A stretch of 7,300 nucleotides of DNA from Pseudomonas sp. SST3 (GTDB lineage: Bacteria; Pseudomonadota; Gammaproteobacteria; Pseudomonadales; Pseudomonadaceae). The notes beneath the pieces are model-generated. The model was not told the origin of the DNA. It saw only the letters and a program-made list of their open reading frames with translations, and searched no databases. The stretch is taken from positions 1 through 7,300 of the forward strand of contig NZ_QORI02000060.1 of the NCBI RefSeq assembly GCF_003325755.1, in the 5' to 3' direction. Positions 6,061-7,300 of the stretch are shown one piece after another. A program made the translations under genes and the position numbers. Within the stretch, counting starts at the first letter, position 1. Every line of letters starts with the position of its first letter.

Positions 6061-7300
6061 ATGGAAGATCGAAAGCAGGACAGTAGCCCTGAGGCTTGGA
6101 TCGTGGTTGATCGTGGGTTGGTGGATGATCCTCGTCTGGCTGACAAAGGCGTTTATCTGAAGGGGCGCCATCCCAAGTTGCGTGAGGACGCTTGGGTACT
6201 GGTTCTGAACCCTGCAGGCGTTATCGTACGCATCGGTCGTGTACTACGCATCCGAGTTGATGGCGAAGGCACTTCGTTATACTTCGATAGGGCCAAGGTG
6301 CTTGAGCCTACTGTGGGGGTCGGTAGCACCAACTTGCTACCTCCGGCCACTGGAAGTGTCGTACGTGCGCCCTGGACCGACTTTGCTGAAGCTATTCCGC
6401 GTGCTCTCGGCATCACCCTTGCCGAGATACCTCTGATCGAGGACGAGGCTTACGTTCGTGAATTACTGCAGTGCGCCATCATGGACGATCTTTTGGGGCC
6501 GGCCGGAGGGCCGGAAGAAATCATCGTCGATATGAGTGTCCGCGATCGTTATCTTGTCGGCAAGCTAGCGCCGATGGAAAACGCTGAGCGTGGTGAGGAC
6601 GTAGCTCCTGCTGAGACGAATGAGGAGGACGAGCCTACTGATTTGGAGCCGAAGGCGCAGTCGAACAAAGTCGATTCTCCACCCAAATCCGGTGGTGGTG
6701 ATTCCGAAGCCAACGAAGAGGTCGATACCGCTTCGAACCAATCGCTAGCACCTTCGAGTTTAGGGTTCACCTTCTGCGTCGATAGTAATGCAGAAAGTCT
6801 CGAGGTCGTAGTGAGCTGGGGCCGCTATGAGCGCTTTAATTCTGATGATCCCGCGCATACAAAAGTAGTCAAGAAGGCTATCCGTGATGCCGAAGGTCGG
6901 GTTGTCAAGACCATTGAGCAAGTTCTCAAAGCCAAAGTTTGGCGGAGAAAATCTTCTGGTGGGGTCTTCCTGCTGGCGCTGAGCGACGGTGTGATTTCCC
7001 CTGTTGTTCCGGACGCCGCATGTCCGAAAGTACGTATACAGGGCACTGTGCGATCACCAAACGAGAAGGGAGAGCGTTTGGTTACGCTGTTTTTGGTCAA
7101 TGGCCAGGAGGAGCCTCCGGAAAATCGTGACACTGCCTGGGTGTTCCAGCCGGAAATTCTAGTGCGGGCCAGTGAAGTAGGTTCGGTGAAAGATATATTT
7201 CGTCGTCGTCCTGCCCTTGAGGCGAATGTTGGTGCTGCGGACGATGAAGACTTGCGTGAACGCCTGGCGCTGGAAATGATCTATCGCGACCGGGTCGAGT
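6061..7300 (+). CDS. drmA: DISARM helicase DrmA, N-terminal part (3' end outside the window)
   Basis: Core DISARM protein, a superfamily II-type helicase that in characterised systems forms a complex with DrmB and binds invading DNA. Frame 1 is open for 413 codons to the window end with no stop or frame break. Family marks are DDLLGPAGGPEE (residues about 142-153), VRDRYLVGKLAP (160-171), LGFTFCVDS and VVVSWGRYERF (about 234-258), and the final LEMIYRDRVE. An acidic, low-complexity linker lies at about 174-232. The first 125 residues form a separate beta-rich-looking part (KGVYLKGRHPK, VIVRIGRVLRI, SLYFDRAKV). Helicase motifs lie beyond the window. It starts nine bases after the ATPase-nuclease stop, so the two genes are almost certainly cotranscribed. 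ATG 6055 is an in-frame alternative start. Confidence 0.88.
   Translation, partial: MEDRKQDSSPEAWIVVDRGLVDDPRLADKGVYLKGRHPKLREDAWVLVLNPAGVIVRIGRVLRIRVDGEGTSLYFDRAKVLEPTVGVGSTNLLPPATGSVVRAPWTDFAEAIPRALGITLAEIPLIEDEAYVRELLQCAIMDDLLGPAGGPEEIIVDMSVRDRYLVGKLAPMENAERGEDVAPAETNEEDEPTDLEPKAQSNKVDSPPKSGGGDSEANEEVDTASNQSLAPSSLGFTFCVDSNAESLEVVVSWGRYERFNSDDPAHTKVVKKAIRDAEGRVVKTIEQVLKAKVWRRKSSGGVFLLALSDGVISPVVPDAACPKVRIQGTVRSPNEKGERLVTLFLVNGQEEPPENRDTAWVFQPEILVRASEVGSVKDIFRRRPALEANVGAADDEDLRERLALEMIYRDRVE

Noticed and set aside
6496..6515. GC-rich palindromic stretch GGCCGGCCGGAGGGCCGG
   Set aside because: It encodes the conserved GPAGGPE of DrmA, so protein coding explains it.
1..7300. tRNA, rRNA, CRISPR array, insertion sequence or attachment site
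   Set aside because: I saw no tandem repeats with spacers, transposase motifs, terminal inverted repeats or RNA gene signatures on either strand.

Overview
The window is an internal slice of a defence locus on the + strand, most likely a class 1 DISARM (defence island system associated with restriction-modification) operon of a proteobacterium. I would guess a Pseudomonas-like gammaproteobacterium from the codon use and the moderate-to-high GC of most of the window, but no marker gene here fixes the taxon. The signature is a large N6-adenine methyltransferase of the DrmMI type followed by the N-terminal part of DrmA. The usual class 1 order is drmD-drmMI-drmA-drmB-drmC, so drmD is expected before base 1, and the rest of drmA plus drmB and drmC after base 7300. 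None of these can be seen here.

Layout. Bases 1-3906 hold drmMI without its 5' end: a degenerate nuclease-like N-terminal part, a methyltransferase core (motif DPAMGSGAF near 1518, NPPF at 2339-2350) and a C-terminal target recognition region. Read literally it is split by seven frame changes. Each can be explained by one extra or missing base in a short homopolymer, and the corrected frame is continuous for 1300 codons. Bases 3907-4093 are AT-rich and have no convincing gene. Bases 4094-6051 encode a second protein, a GHKL (MORC/paraMORC-like) ATPase fused to a C-terminal PD-(D/E)XK nuclease, interrupted by two single-base frame changes and about 651 residues when corrected. Bases 6061-7300 are the first 413 codons of drmA, intact, starting only nine bases after the stop of the ATPase-nuclease gene.

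How they may work together. DrmMI would methylate host DNA as the self mark. DrmA, with DrmB, would bind and move along incoming DNA. The ATPase-nuclease sits between the modification gene and the helicase gene and is coupled to drmA, so it looks like an additional effector module that is not one of the five named class 1 DISARM genes. It is the most interesting item in the window. The many homopolymer indels mean that either the assembly carries sequencing errors or the methyltransferase and ATPase genes have only recently been inactivated. The C-terminal specificity half of drmMI and the following gap are clearly AT-richer than the rest, which suggests the specificity region was exchanged by recombination.
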